From positions 372,001 to 436,000 of the forward strand of contig NZ_QORW01000002.1 in the NCBI RefSeq assembly GCF_003574735.1: a stretch of DNA of 64,000 nucleotides. The letters run 5' to 3'. Source of the stretch: Dongia deserti. Its GTDB lineage: Bacteria; Pseudomonadota; Alphaproteobacteria; Dongiales; Dongiaceae. Below are positions 33,083-41,215 of this stretch, piece by piece. Each line of letters starts with the position of its first letter. Positions within the stretch are counted from its first letter, which is position 1. The notes beneath the pieces are model-generated. The model was not told the DNA's origin, ran no database searches, and saw only the letters and a program-made list of their open reading frames with translations. The translations under genes and the position numbers were made by a program.

Positions 33083-33601
33083 ATGTCCGTGCACGTCCAT
33101 CTCGCCACGAACGAAGCTGACTACGCGGCCCTCGGTGCGCTTGTCCGCGAATATGTCGAGTGGTGCCGCGCGCGCTTCGCGCAGGATGTCTGGCTGATCA
33201 ATGAGGCGCTCAGCCATCAGTCCCTGGATCGCGAGCTTGAGAGCCTGGCGACGCGCTACGGTCCGCCCGGCGGCAAGGCCTTCCTGGCCAGGCGCGACGG
33301 CGAGATTGTCGGCTGCGGCGCCTATCGCCGACGCTCGGATGAATACTGTGAAATGAAGCGCCTATTCGTGCCGGATCGATACCGAGGCCACAGCATTGGC
33401 CGGAAGCTGTGCGACGCGATCATCGCGAGCGCGCGCGAGGACCGCTTCAAGCTGATGCGCCTCGACACCGCCGCGCAAATGAGCGAGGCCGTCTCGCTCT
33501 ACGAAGCAATCGGCTTCAAGCGCTGCGCGCCGTACAACGACTATCCGGAGCGCCTGATGCCTCACATGGTGTTCATGGAACTGGCGCTGGACAACGGCTG
33601 A
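33083..33601 (+). CDS. GNAT-family N-acetyltransferase
   Basis: A 172-residue acetyltransferase. The core reads KAFLARRDGEIVGCGAYRR, then CEMKRLFVPDRYRGHSIGRK, the acetyl-CoA binding RxxGxG/A-type loop, and LYEAIGFKRCAPY near the end, the usual motif B. It looks like a typical small-molecule GNAT. I chose ATG 33083; a GTG at 33038 extends it by 15 residues without family features. It lies alone after the RACo gene and 44 bases before greB. The substrate is unknown. Confidence 0.88.
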   Translation: MSVHVHLATNEADYAALGALVREYVEWCRARFAQDVWLINEALSHQSLDRELESLATRYGPPGGKAFLARRDGEIVGCGAYRRRSDEYCEMKRLFVPDRYRGHSIGRKLCDAIIASAREDRFKLMRLDTAAQMSEAVSLYEAIGFKRCAPYNDYPERLMPHMVFMELALDNG

Positions 33602-33645
33602 AGTGTTGCGGCCGCGGGGCCTGATGTTGTAGGTGCTTTACCACT

Positions 33646-34155
33646 ATGATCGACGAAGACGACGACCTTCCGCCCCTGCCGGCGGGAAAGAAGAACTACA
33701 TGACGCCGGAGGGCCATGCGCGGCTCACGGCCGAGCGGCGCAAGCTGTGGAACGAGGAGCGGCCGGAGGTCGTGCGCGTGGTGGAGTGGGCGGCCGGCAA
33801 CGGCGACCGCTCGGAGAACGGCGACTACATCTACGGCAAGAAGCGGCTGCGCGAGATCGACCGGCGGCTGCGCTTCCTCGACAAGCGGCTCTCGATCGCC
33901 GAGGTCGTCGACCCGCGCCAGCAGCGGAAGCGCGATCGCGTGTTCTTTGGGGCGCACGTAACCTATGCGCGGGAGGATGACAGCGAGGTCACCGTTGAGA
34001 TCGTCGGCATTGACGAGACCGACACCGGCCGCATCAGCTGGATCTCCCCCGTCGCGCGCGCCTTGATGGGCAAGTCGGTCGGCGACACCGCAACGGTGCC
34101 GACGCCCAAGGGCACGGAAATCATCGAGGTCGTAGCGGTCGAGTATCCGGAGTGA
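33646..34155 (+). CDS. greB: Transcription elongation factor GreB
   Basis: A 169-residue transcript-cleavage factor. It has the N-terminal coiled coil (YMTPEGHARLTAERRKLWNEERP) with the acidic tip in GDRSENGDYIYGKKRLREID, followed by the FKBP-like domain (VEIVGIDETDTGRISWISP and ARALMGKSVGDTATV). The longer coiled coil and basic patch RLRFLDKRL fit GreB rather than GreA. The protein rescues backtracked RNA polymerase. A hairpin at 34161 follows its stop. Confidence 0.95.
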   Translation: MIDEDDDLPPLPAGKKNYMTPEGHARLTAERRKLWNEERPEVVRVVEWAAGNGDRSENGDYIYGKKRLREIDRRLRFLDKRLSIAEVVDPRQQRKRDRVFFGAHVTYAREDDSEVTVEIVGIDETDTGRISWISPVARALMGKSVGDTATVPTPKGTEIIEVVAVEYPE

Positions 34156-34158
34156 AAA

Positions 34159-34263
34159 CTCTCCCCCAACATGGGGGAGGGCTTGGGTGGGAAGCCGCGT
34201 TTCGGTGCGAGAGAGTCTTCGCTCGCTTCCCCTTCCCTACCCTCTCCCGTCTCGGGGGAGGAG
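34159..34263. repeat. Palindromic repeat, family C, with hairpin after greB
   Basis: The left end is a perfect hairpin CTCCCCC-AACAT-GGGGGAG (34161-34179), and the right end has CCTCTCCCGTCTCGGGGGAG. These ends pair with each other. It lies between the convergent greB and PfkB genes and could terminate both. A fragment of the same element is at 57867-57890. No open frame here is convincing. Confidence 0.7.
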
Positions 34264-34296
34264 TTATGTGCACGTCGCTGCGGCGGAGTCCTGAGA

Positions 34297-35244
34297 TCAG
34301 CCGCCCACTTCCCACACCTTCGTCCGCCGCGCGATGCGCAGCGTCTCGCCGCGGCCGGCGAGTTCGGTGCCAGGGGATTCGACCGCGGCAGACGCTGCGG
34401 CGACACCGAGGCGGCAGGCCTCCAATAGCGGCCGGCCGCGGGCGATCGCGAGCACCGCGGCACCGATGAGCGAATCACCCGCGCCCACCATGCTGATCAC
34501 CTTGGCCTTGGGCGACTGCAGGCGCCAAGCGCTCTCGGGAAGGATCGCCAGCGCGCCCATGGCGCCGCGCGTGACGATCATCGCCTCGGCCTGGCCGTGT
34601 TCCCGCAGGCGATGGCCGACGCGCGCCATGCTCTTCCAGTCCGAGCGGCTTGTTCCGGCCATGTCGCGGAACTCGATATGGTTTGGCTTCACGAGATAGA
34701 CGCCCGCCTCGAGCGCCTTGCGTAGGGGCGGCCCTGACGTATCGAGGATGAAGCGTCCGCCCTGGCGCCGCACCATGCGAGCAAGGCGGGCATAGAAGTT
34801 CGCCGGCACGCCTGGCGGCAGGCTGCCGGTCGCGACCACGTAGTCGTGACCCGCCGCCAAGCGTTCGATCCGCGCGAGCGCCGCCTTTACGTCCTTGGCG
34901 CTCCAACGCGGGCCCTGCAGCACCAGGCGGTATTGGCGGCCGTGCGTCGTCTCGTCCACCGTGACGTTCTGCCGCGTGGCACCGGCGATCGGAAACTCGA
35001 CCACGTCGAGCCCGTCGCGCGCCATCAGCTCGCGGAGCGTGCGCCCCGTGGGCCCGCCGAGCGCCACGAAGGCGGTGCTCTTGCCGCCGAACCGGCGGAT
35101 GATGCGCGAGACATTGACCCCGCCGCCCCCCGGCTCCAGCACCGCGCCGGCACAGCGCAGCTTGCGGTTCGCCAGCACGCGCGGGACGGAAGTGGAGAGA
35201 TCAAGGGCAGGGTTGAGGGTAATGGTGAGGATCTTCTTCTGCAT
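34297..35244 (-). CDS. PfkB-family 1-phosphofructokinase-like hexose kinase
   Basis: A 315-residue ribokinase-fold kinase of the LacC/FruK/PfkB group. It starts KKILTITLNPALDLSTSVP with the family's TLNPALD motif, followed by EPGGGGVNVSRIIRRFGG, ATGSLPPGVP and the catalytic VGAGDSLIGAAVLA with the base aspartate. It phosphorylates a fructose-phosphate or tagatose-phosphate sugar with ATP. There is no fruA/PTS gene beside it, so a minor phosphofructokinase role is possible. I chose ATG 35244 over a TTG 27 bases upstream. It is divergent from the DMT transporter gene. Confidence 0.9.
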   Translation of the reverse strand: MQKKILTITLNPALDLSTSVPRVLANRKLRCAGAVLEPGGGGVNVSRIIRRFGGKSTAFVALGGPTGRTLRELMARDGLDVVEFPIAGATRQNVTVDETTHGRQYRLVLQGPRWSAKDVKAALARIERLAAGHDYVVATGSLPPGVPANFYARLARMVRRQGGRFILDTSGPPLRKALEAGVYLVKPNHIEFRDMAGTSRSDWKSMARVGHRLREHGQAEAMIVTRGAMGALAILPESAWRLQSPKAKVISMVGAGDSLIGAAVLAIARGRPLLEACRLGVAAASAAVESPGTELAGRGETLRIARRTKVWEVGG

Positions 35245-35410
35245 CGAGTGGGTCGGGATCCTTGATTGCAATAAGCCTTAGAGTGCGACAGTGCACTGTT
35301 GCAGCGCAATAGCACCTATGCGCTGCACACGTTCCTTCCGGCGGAAAGCGCATTTGCTTAGGTGCCCGATCGCTGGCAAGACTTGTCGCAAACATTTCCC
35401 AGGGGACGAT

Positions 35411-36373
35411 GTGACAGCCACCGCTACAGCCATTTCGGGCAGCCGGCATCCGGCGCTGGGCGCTCTCTGCCTGTGCGGCGGTGTCATGATCTTTTCCGGC
35501 CAGGACTGGATCATCAAGCTGCTGAGCGGCGACTATCCCGTGCATCAGGCGATCGCCATCCGCGGCATCGTCGCCGTGCCGATCCTGCTTGTCATGATTG
35601 CCGTCACGGGAGACCTGCGCGCGCTGCTCTCGCCGCGGGCCGGCTGGCTCACGGTGCGCGGCCTCGTGCTGATGGTGGCGTACACGACTTATTACCTGGC
35701 TTTCCCCTCCATGCCGTTGGCGAACGTGGTGGCGCTCTGGTTTACGGTGCCGTTGTTCGTGACCTTACTGGCCGGCCCTTTCCTGGGCGAACGCGTGGGC
35801 TTGAGGCGCTGGATGGTGACCATCGCCGGCTTCGTCGGCGTGCTCATCATCGTGCGGCCGCTGACCAGCGCCTTTACGCTCGCCTCGCTACTGCCGATCG
35901 CCTCGGCGCTCGCGTATTCCATCTCTGCCCTGATGGCGCGGCGCATGGGCGAGACGGAGAGCGCCCCGGTCATGTCCGCCTATCAGAACATGGTCTATCT
36001 GCTGGTTGCGCTGGTCCTGGCGGCGATCTTCGGGAGTGGCCGGTTCGAAGGCACCGGCGATCCGAGCCTGGAGTTCCTGGTGCGCGGCTGGGCGATGCCG
36101 AGCGCCCGCGACCTGACGCTGCTTGCGGCCTGCGGCGTGATCGCGTCGGTGGCGACCGTCCTGCTGACCCAGGCCTATCGCCTGGCGGAAGCCAACTTCA
36201 TCGCCTGCTTCGAATATACCGCGATCATCTGGGCGAGCCTGGGCGGCTATTGGTTCTGGAACGAGGTGCCGGACGTCTACACCTTCGTCGGCGCCGCTTT
36301 GATCGTCGCAGCCGGCTTCTACATGCTGTTCGCCGCGCAGCCGGCCCCACCGCCGGAGCGCGAACGGATCTAG
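35411..36373 (+). CDS. EamA/DMT-family membrane transporter
   Basis: A 320-residue protein with ten predicted helices and two EamA repeats. Motifs include MIFSGQDWIIKLLSGDYPV, LAFPSMPLANVVALWFTVPL, FLGERVGLRRWMVTIAGFVG and, in the second repeat, LLTQAYRLAEANFIACFEYT with IIWASLGGYWFWNEVP. The family exports or imports metabolites; the substrate cannot be told. The GTG at 35411 is preceded by AGGGGAC; the upstream frame lacks membrane or coding character. Its stop codon lies in a palindrome shared with the convergent DUF1513 gene. Confidence 0.9.
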   Translation: MTATATAISGSRHPALGALCLCGGVMIFSGQDWIIKLLSGDYPVHQAIAIRGIVAVPILLVMIAVTGDLRALLSPRAGWLTVRGLVLMVAYTTYYLAFPSMPLANVVALWFTVPLFVTLLAGPFLGERVGLRRWMVTIAGFVGVLIIVRPLTSAFTLASLLPIASALAYSISALMARRMGETESAPVMSAYQNMVYLLVALVLAAIFGSGRFEGTGDPSLEFLVRGWAMPSARDLTLLAACGVIASVATVLLTQAYRLAEANFIACFEYTAIIWASLGGYWFWNEVPDVYTFVGAALIVAAGFYMLFAAQPAPPPERERI

Positions 36374-36382
36374 CTAGATCCG
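36365..36382. terminator. Palindrome containing both stop codons of two convergent genes
   Basis: CGGATCTAGCTAGATCCG is an 18-bp perfect palindrome. The DMT transporter TAG is its left half (36371-36373) and the DUF1513 TAG on the other strand is its right half (36374-36376). Both proteins end Arg-Ile. With no loop it would not make an efficient terminator; it may be a chance result of abutting ends. Confidence 0.6.
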
Positions 36383-37474
36383 CACCATGTGATTGTCGAA
36401 ACGGTACTCGCCATTGGCGCCTAGGGGCGATGGCTGCGCGGCATCGCGGGATACGGTGAACAGCTCGCCGCTGCCGCTCGAGACCAGCATCTTCCCGTCC
36501 CTGCCGGTCGCGCTCAGTCCGCATCCGTCGTGGATCGCAAGGGTCTCGATCGCGGCGCCGGTCTCGTCCCACAGGCCGATGCAATTGCCGCGCGGTGAGC
36601 TGAGCGCGATCAGGCCGGCACTGCTGTCGACGGCCGCTTCGCCGCAATAGCCCCGCAGCCGCGCCCACCCGCCGTGCGGCGTCTCCACCCAGCGCGGCGC
36701 GCTGCCGGCGCCGTGCAGGAAGCCCAGGGGAAGATCGAGATCGGGAACGCTCGCCGAGTCCTGCAAGGCAGCCACGACATCGCCTTTCGCTGTCAATATC
36801 AGATGCCGGATCGACAGCCGCGCGAATTGCGGCTCCAGCGTGACGCGCTCCAGCAGCTTTTCCGCCTGCCAGTCGACATAGACGAGATCGGAGCGGATGT
36901 CCGGCAGATCGCGATCGGCCACATCGTCATGGCGCTTGTCGATGCCGCCATTGGCGATGACCAGCGTCTTGCCGTCCGGCAGCAGCGCCACGTCGTGCGG
37001 CCCGATGCCGAAGGTGGGAAACGCGCCGATCCGCTTGTAACCAGAGCGCGCATCATAGATGCCGATTGCGCCTTGATGCTTGCTCTCGTCATTCTCCGTC
37101 GCCAGCAGCAGATCGCCGCCTTGCACGAACAGGCCGTGGCCCGAGAAGTGACGCGAGCCGGCGGCCGGTATTTCCATCACCGCGTCGCCCGCCGATGTAT
37201 CGATGACTAAAGCGAAGGAACCGGGGCGGCGCCCAAAACAGACGGCCTCATTGCTGCCCGGCCGCAGCGCCAAGCCGTGGCCGCGCGCGGCGAGATCGAG
37301 ATCGAACTGAATCTTGCCATCTTCACCGACCGCCACGACGGCATAGCGGCCAGTAAGTGTTGCGGCAGACGACAGATAGCGGACATTGCTCGCCCATGCC
37401 GGCCTGCTGACCAAGAGCGCTGCAGCGCCGCTCGCCAGCAGAGCGCGCCGGGATAGCTTCAAGCTAGTCGCCAT
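36374..37474 (-). CDS. DUF1513 exported beta-propeller-like protein
   Basis: A 366-residue protein. The N-terminus has a twin-arginine signal (SRRALLASGAAALLVS). The mature part reads HGLALRPGSNEAVCFGRRPG, HFSGHGLFVQGGDLLLATEN, GIGPHDVALLPDGKTLVIANGG, the DUF1513 pattern, with repeated blades like a beta-propeller. DUF1513 genes end iron-uptake operons with imelysins and DUF1111 cytochromes in many proteobacteria; the task is not known. ATG 37474 lies in the last codons of the imelysin gene, 11 bases of overlap, so the two are cotranslated. Confidence 0.9.
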   Translation of the reverse strand: MATSLKLSRRALLASGAAALLVSRPAWASNVRYLSSAATLTGRYAVVAVGEDGKIQFDLDLAARGHGLALRPGSNEAVCFGRRPGSFALVIDTSAGDAVMEIPAAGSRHFSGHGLFVQGGDLLLATENDESKHQGAIGIYDARSGYKRIGAFPTFGIGPHDVALLPDGKTLVIANGGIDKRHDDVADRDLPDIRSDLVYVDWQAEKLLERVTLEPQFARLSIRHLILTAKGDVVAALQDSASVPDLDLPLGFLHGAGSAPRWVETPHGGWARLRGYCGEAAVDSSAGLIALSSPRGNCIGLWDETGAAIETLAIHDGCGLSATGRDGKMLVSSGSGELFTVSRDAAQPSPLGANGEYRFDNHMVRI

Positions 37475-38555
37475 CGAGAGCATTGAAACCGATCGGCAGG
37501 TTGAGCGTGGTTGTGACCGGGCCCGCCAGCAGGTCGCGCAATTTCATCAACTCGGCGGCGAAGGCTTCCACCTGCTTCCGCTGCGTGGGATCGGCGACCG
37601 CCTTGTCGAGCGGCATGCCGACCTGGGCGAGTTCATGCGCGGCCCGATCGACAGTGGCTCTCACATCGTCGGCCACCTGCTTGCCGTCAGGTTGCGCCGA
37701 GAGCAGCGCGCCGAGACCCTGCTTCGCGCCGAACAGGTCACGCCAGCCATCGACATTGGTGGTCAGCACCGCGATCGATTGTCCGCTGCGCCAGTATTCT
37801 GCCGTGTGCGGCTTGGCCTTTTCGAGTGCACTGCCCAAGGGTGCCAGCAGCTTCATGTCACGCATCGCGATGGTCGCGGTCAGCAGGTCGTTGAGCAGCC
37901 GGCCTGCCGCATCGCGACCGCTCGGCACTTCCTCGTCGTTCTCCGACGGATGCTCGATGCGCGACAGGAATGACGACTCTCCTTCGGTCCAGCCGGTCAC
38001 GACGTCACGCGCGATGGTCTTGAGGTTGTTGCCGATCGCATCGAACAGGCTGCAGCGGAACGAAGTGTTCGGACCATTCAGCTCGGCGAGCGCATCGTCC
38101 GCGAAGAGCAGGCGCTCCAGCGCCGGCAGGCCCTGCACGCCAACGGTCGTCGTTGCGAAACGTTTCGGCTCAAGCGCGGCACGATCCTGCTCCTTCAGAA
38201 CCTCAGCCAGCTGGCGCCCGACCACGTTGCGCTTGTCCGGCCAATATTCGATCCGGAAGGCGCGCTGATGCTCGAAGATCGGGCCGAAGCTGATGTATTG
38301 AATCTGCGCCCAGGCAGCGGCAACCGCGGCGAATTGCTGTTGTGCCCCCTTGAGGGCGGCCTCGCTCGGCTGCTTGCAGAGCGCATCGAGCTGCGCCTGC
38401 AAACTCTCCGCTCTTTCCCCGAAGGCCCGATAGCTGGGGATGATCACGGTCTTCGCCGTCGCCGCGACCGCAGCCGAATAATCAGCATCCTCCAGCGCCA
38501 AGGCGGGATGCGTTGCGATGAGCAGCAGGATGGAGGCGGCGATGGCTCGAATCAT
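37464..38555 (-). CDS. Imelysin-family periplasmic protein lacking the canonical His
   Basis: A 363-residue exported protein with a signal peptide (ASILLLIATHPALA). The family features are SFGPIFEHQRAFRIEYWPD, with the EYWPDKRN segment, and VGVQGLPALERLLF. In imelysins the latter place normally holds GxHxxE; here it is G142-L-P144-A-L-E147, so the histidine is proline. This second-type imelysin (partner of DUF1513) occurs in the same operon as a canonical one. It may bind iron with other residues or act structurally. Its start overlaps the DUF1111 stop by four bases (ATGA). Confidence 0.9.
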   Translation of the reverse strand: MIRAIAASILLLIATHPALALEDADYSAAVAATAKTVIIPSYRAFGERAESLQAQLDALCKQPSEAALKGAQQQFAAVAAAWAQIQYISFGPIFEHQRAFRIEYWPDKRNVVGRQLAEVLKEQDRAALEPKRFATTTVGVQGLPALERLLFADDALAELNGPNTSFRCSLFDAIGNNLKTIARDVVTGWTEGESSFLSRIEHPSENDEEVPSGRDAAGRLLNDLLTATIAMRDMKLLAPLGSALEKAKPHTAEYWRSGQSIAVLTTNVDGWRDLFGAKQGLGALLSAQPDGKQVADDVRATVDRAAHELAQVGMPLDKAVADPTQRKQVEAFAAELMKLRDLLAGPVTTTLNLPIGFNALDGD

Positions 38556-39844
38556 AGGCCCTCCAGAAACGCAATCAGCGCTGCACGATCTTGTGCGGAC
38601 AGCTCCACGGCCCTCTGCTTGGCCTGCGCCGCTTCGCCGCCGTGCCAGAGGATGGCTTCGAGAACCGAGCGTGCGCGGCCATCATGCAGCAGGTTGGCGC
38701 CGTCCTTCGCTGCGACGCGGGGGCCCAGACCCCACAAAGGAGCGGTGCGCCAGTCACGCGCGCCGGCGACCGGCGAGACGGAACCGTCCGCGGCGCGGTC
38801 GGCCAGTCCCTCACCCATGTCATGGACCAGCAGGTCGCTATAGGGCGAGAACCACATCATCTCGCCGGAGGCAAGTTCCGCCTGCTGTTGCGGCGTATGG
38901 CAGCTGCCGCAGCCGATCTTGGCAAAGATCGTTTCGCCTGTGCTTACATCGGCGTTCGGGCGCGATCCGGCAGGTGCCGGCAGAGCGCGCAGATAGGTGA
39001 CGACCAAGGCGACGATGTTGCTCTCGATTTCGACCGAGCCGGGGGCTGCGCCATGAGGCGCGGCAAGGCAGTCGGCCTCGGCGATGGTGCAATCGCCCCA
39101 CAGGTCCGGCCGCAACGGCGTGGCCAGGCCGAGGTCGAAATGGAACGCGGCGGAGATCTGATGCACCAGATCCGGCTCGTCACCCTTCCAGCCAAAGCGG
39201 CCAGGTTCGATATCCAGCTCGCCATAGTGGCCCATCGCGATCGAGCCGGAGATCCCATCGCCGTTGAGATCGTCCGGATCCGCCAGCGCGGCGAGGCGCG
39301 AGAGCGGCACGCGTTCCAGCAAGCCGCTGCCATGGAGATCCGGCGCCAAGCGCGGCGAGATCCAAGCGAGATCGCTCGACCCCTGCTCCCCCATGATCGC
39401 GAAGCGCGGCCGGCGCAGCTCGACAGTCGTGCCGTCGGCCAGCTGTTCCGTGTGGCTCTCGAAGCTGAGACGCAGGCTGCCTTCGGGCTTCAGGCCGGGC
39501 ACGGCCATGGTCTGCACCTGCAGGCCCAGCTCGGGATGCGGCGCCAGCTTGCCGTCCTTGACGGCGCCGACCCGCACGGCGAGACCCGCGGAGGCCGGCA
39601 GGTCGCCTTCCTGCAGCGAGACAGCAGCGCGGCCGCCGCCCTGATGGCAGGAGCTGCACGCCCGCGCATTGAAGAGCGGGCCGAGGCCGTCGGCCGCCTT
39701 CGTGGAGGACGGCGCGGAGACCCACGGGCGCTCGAACAAGGCCTTGCCCAGCACCGCGTCCATCGAATCCTCGGCCGCCGACGCCGCCCCGCCAAAGGCG
39801 ACCGCAGCCGACGAAACGACAAGGGTCTTAAGCCACGCGGACAT
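38552..39844 (-). CDS. Diheme c-type cytochrome, DUF1111 (di-heme oxidoreductase family)
   Basis: A 430-residue periplasmic protein with signal peptide (residues 1-24). It has two CxxCH heme sites: C63-S-S-C-H67 in NARACSSCHQGGG, and CGSCHTPQQQ near residue 315. Family motifs are RRPRFAIMGEQG, AAFHFDLGLATPLRPDLWGDC and a C-terminal LLHDGRARSVLEAILWHGGEA. It belongs to the DUF1111 group related to MauG/BCCP peroxidases in the heme layout. Within this Fur-type operon it probably passes electrons for iron reduction or oxidation. It starts inside the multicopper oxidase's last codons (17-base overlap). Confidence 0.92.
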   Translation of the reverse strand: MSAWLKTLVVSSAAVAFGGAASAAEDSMDAVLGKALFERPWVSAPSSTKAADGLGPLFNARACSSCHQGGGRAAVSLQEGDLPASAGLAVRVGAVKDGKLAPHPELGLQVQTMAVPGLKPEGSLRLSFESHTEQLADGTTVELRRPRFAIMGEQGSSDLAWISPRLAPDLHGSGLLERVPLSRLAALADPDDLNGDGISGSIAMGHYGELDIEPGRFGWKGDEPDLVHQISAAFHFDLGLATPLRPDLWGDCTIAEADCLAAPHGAAPGSVEIESNIVALVVTYLRALPAPAGSRPNADVSTGETIFAKIGCGSCHTPQQQAELASGEMMWFSPYSDLLVHDMGEGLADRAADGSVSPVAGARDWRTAPLWGLGPRVAAKDGANLLHDGRARSVLEAILWHGGEAAQAKQRAVELSAQDRAALIAFLEGL

Positions 39845-41207
39845 AGCCCATCATCCCGGTTTCCTGATGCTCGATGATGTGACAATGCATCATCCATTCT
39901 CCGGGGTTGTCTGCCGTGAAGGCGATCTCAACCCGCTCCTTCGGTCCCACCAACACCGTGTCGGCGAGATGCGGGACGATCTCCTTCTTGCTCGATCGCA
40001 GCACGCGGAAAGTATGGCCGTGCAGATGCATCGGGTGCGGATGGGGCGTGCCGTTGAACAGCTCGAAGATGTAGGATCGGCCGCGCTTCAATTCCGCCAA
40101 AGGCGGCGGCTTCAGCTTATGATCCTGCCCCGACCAGGACCTGCCGTTGATGGCCCAGAACGTCCGCTGCGGCAGGCAGACCTGATCGATGCCGATGTCG
40201 TTCTCTTTCAGATAGGCCTGCAGCTCCGGCGAGACGTGGCCCGCCGTCAACTCGAAAGTCAACCGCTGGGCGCTCGTGAGATCCGGTTCCGGCACGCGGC
40301 TGGCAGCCAGCTCCGGCATCGAGCCAATGCCGGGCAGCGCACTTTCGATGAACGAGATCTCCGCCAGCAATTCCGGCTTCGAGCCCCACACGTTCTGCAA
40401 CCGCACTTTCTGCCAGGGCATGCGGAAGGCAATGTCCGCGCGCATGGCCGGGCCGAGCGTCCAGGTCTTCAAGGGAACCGGCGGTAGCGGATTGCCGTCG
40501 GTCGCGATCACGAAGCCCTCCGCGCCCTCGAGCGCCAGCACCACGATGCGCGAGACATCGAGGTTGAGGACGCGCAGCCGCACCCATCCATGCGCCAGCG
40601 CCTCGAGCTGTGCATGGGGCTTGGCGTTCACCGTCTCGACGCTGCCGAAGGTGCCGGCGCGCGCCGCGCCCTTGTCGGTCGAAAATGCGTCGAACGAGCC
40701 GTCCGGCTTCAGCCGCCAATCCTTGATCGCGACGACGTGATCCGCGAGAAACAGGTTCTTCTCCGCCTCATCCTCCACGATCAGCACGCCGGCAAGGCCA
40801 CGGCCCAATTGCTCGACCGTGTTGCAGTGGGGATGGAAAAAGAACGTGCCGGCATCCGGCGGCGCGAATTCGTAAGCGAAACTCTCGCCGGTCTCGACCG
40901 GCGGCTGGGTCATGTAGGGGACGCCATCCATCGCATTGGGCAGACGGATGCCGTGCCAGTGGATCGCGGTATGTTCCGTGACCGAATTGGTCAGAACCGC
41001 GCGGAACGGCGCGTCGCGCCGGGTGCGGAGGACTAACGGCCAATCGTCGCGATACGCCCAGACCGGCGTTGTGGTGCCCGGCAAGAGCGAGAGCGACCGC
41101 TCCCGAGCCACCAGCGCAACGGGTGCGCTATCCGCTGCAGCCGGATACGGCAACGGCAGCGCCGCGAGCGCTGCCGTGCCAGCCAGGAAGTGTCGCCGTG
41201 TCCACAC
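39828..41207 (-). CDS. Multicopper oxidase, Tat-exported
   Basis: A 459-residue laccase-like enzyme. The N-terminus RRHFLAGTAALAALPLP is a Tat signal. All four copper motifs are visible: TAIHWHGIRLP, FFHPHCN, HPHPMHLHGHTFRV and MMHCHIIEHQETGMM. Three cupredoxin domains fit the length. Such enzymes oxidise Fe(II), Cu(I) or phenols with oxygen in the periplasm. Placed between two imelysin-type genes, a ferroxidase is the natural reading. This is an addition to the usual imelysin-DUF1111-imelysin-DUF1513 set. It starts 8 bases after the first imelysin gene. Confidence 0.94.
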   Translation of the reverse strand: MWTRRHFLAGTAALAALPLPYPAAADSAPVALVARERSLSLLPGTTTPVWAYRDDWPLVLRTRRDAPFRAVLTNSVTEHTAIHWHGIRLPNAMDGVPYMTQPPVETGESFAYEFAPPDAGTFFFHPHCNTVEQLGRGLAGVLIVEDEAEKNLFLADHVVAIKDWRLKPDGSFDAFSTDKGAARAGTFGSVETVNAKPHAQLEALAHGWVRLRVLNLDVSRIVVLALEGAEGFVIATDGNPLPPVPLKTWTLGPAMRADIAFRMPWQKVRLQNVWGSKPELLAEISFIESALPGIGSMPELAASRVPEPDLTSAQRLTFELTAGHVSPELQAYLKENDIGIDQVCLPQRTFWAINGRSWSGQDHKLKPPPLAELKRGRSYIFELFNGTPHPHPMHLHGHTFRVLRSSKKEIVPHLADTVLVGPKERVEIAFTADNPGEWMMHCHIIEHQETGMMGYVRVA

Positions 41208-41215
41208 GGCTCCCG

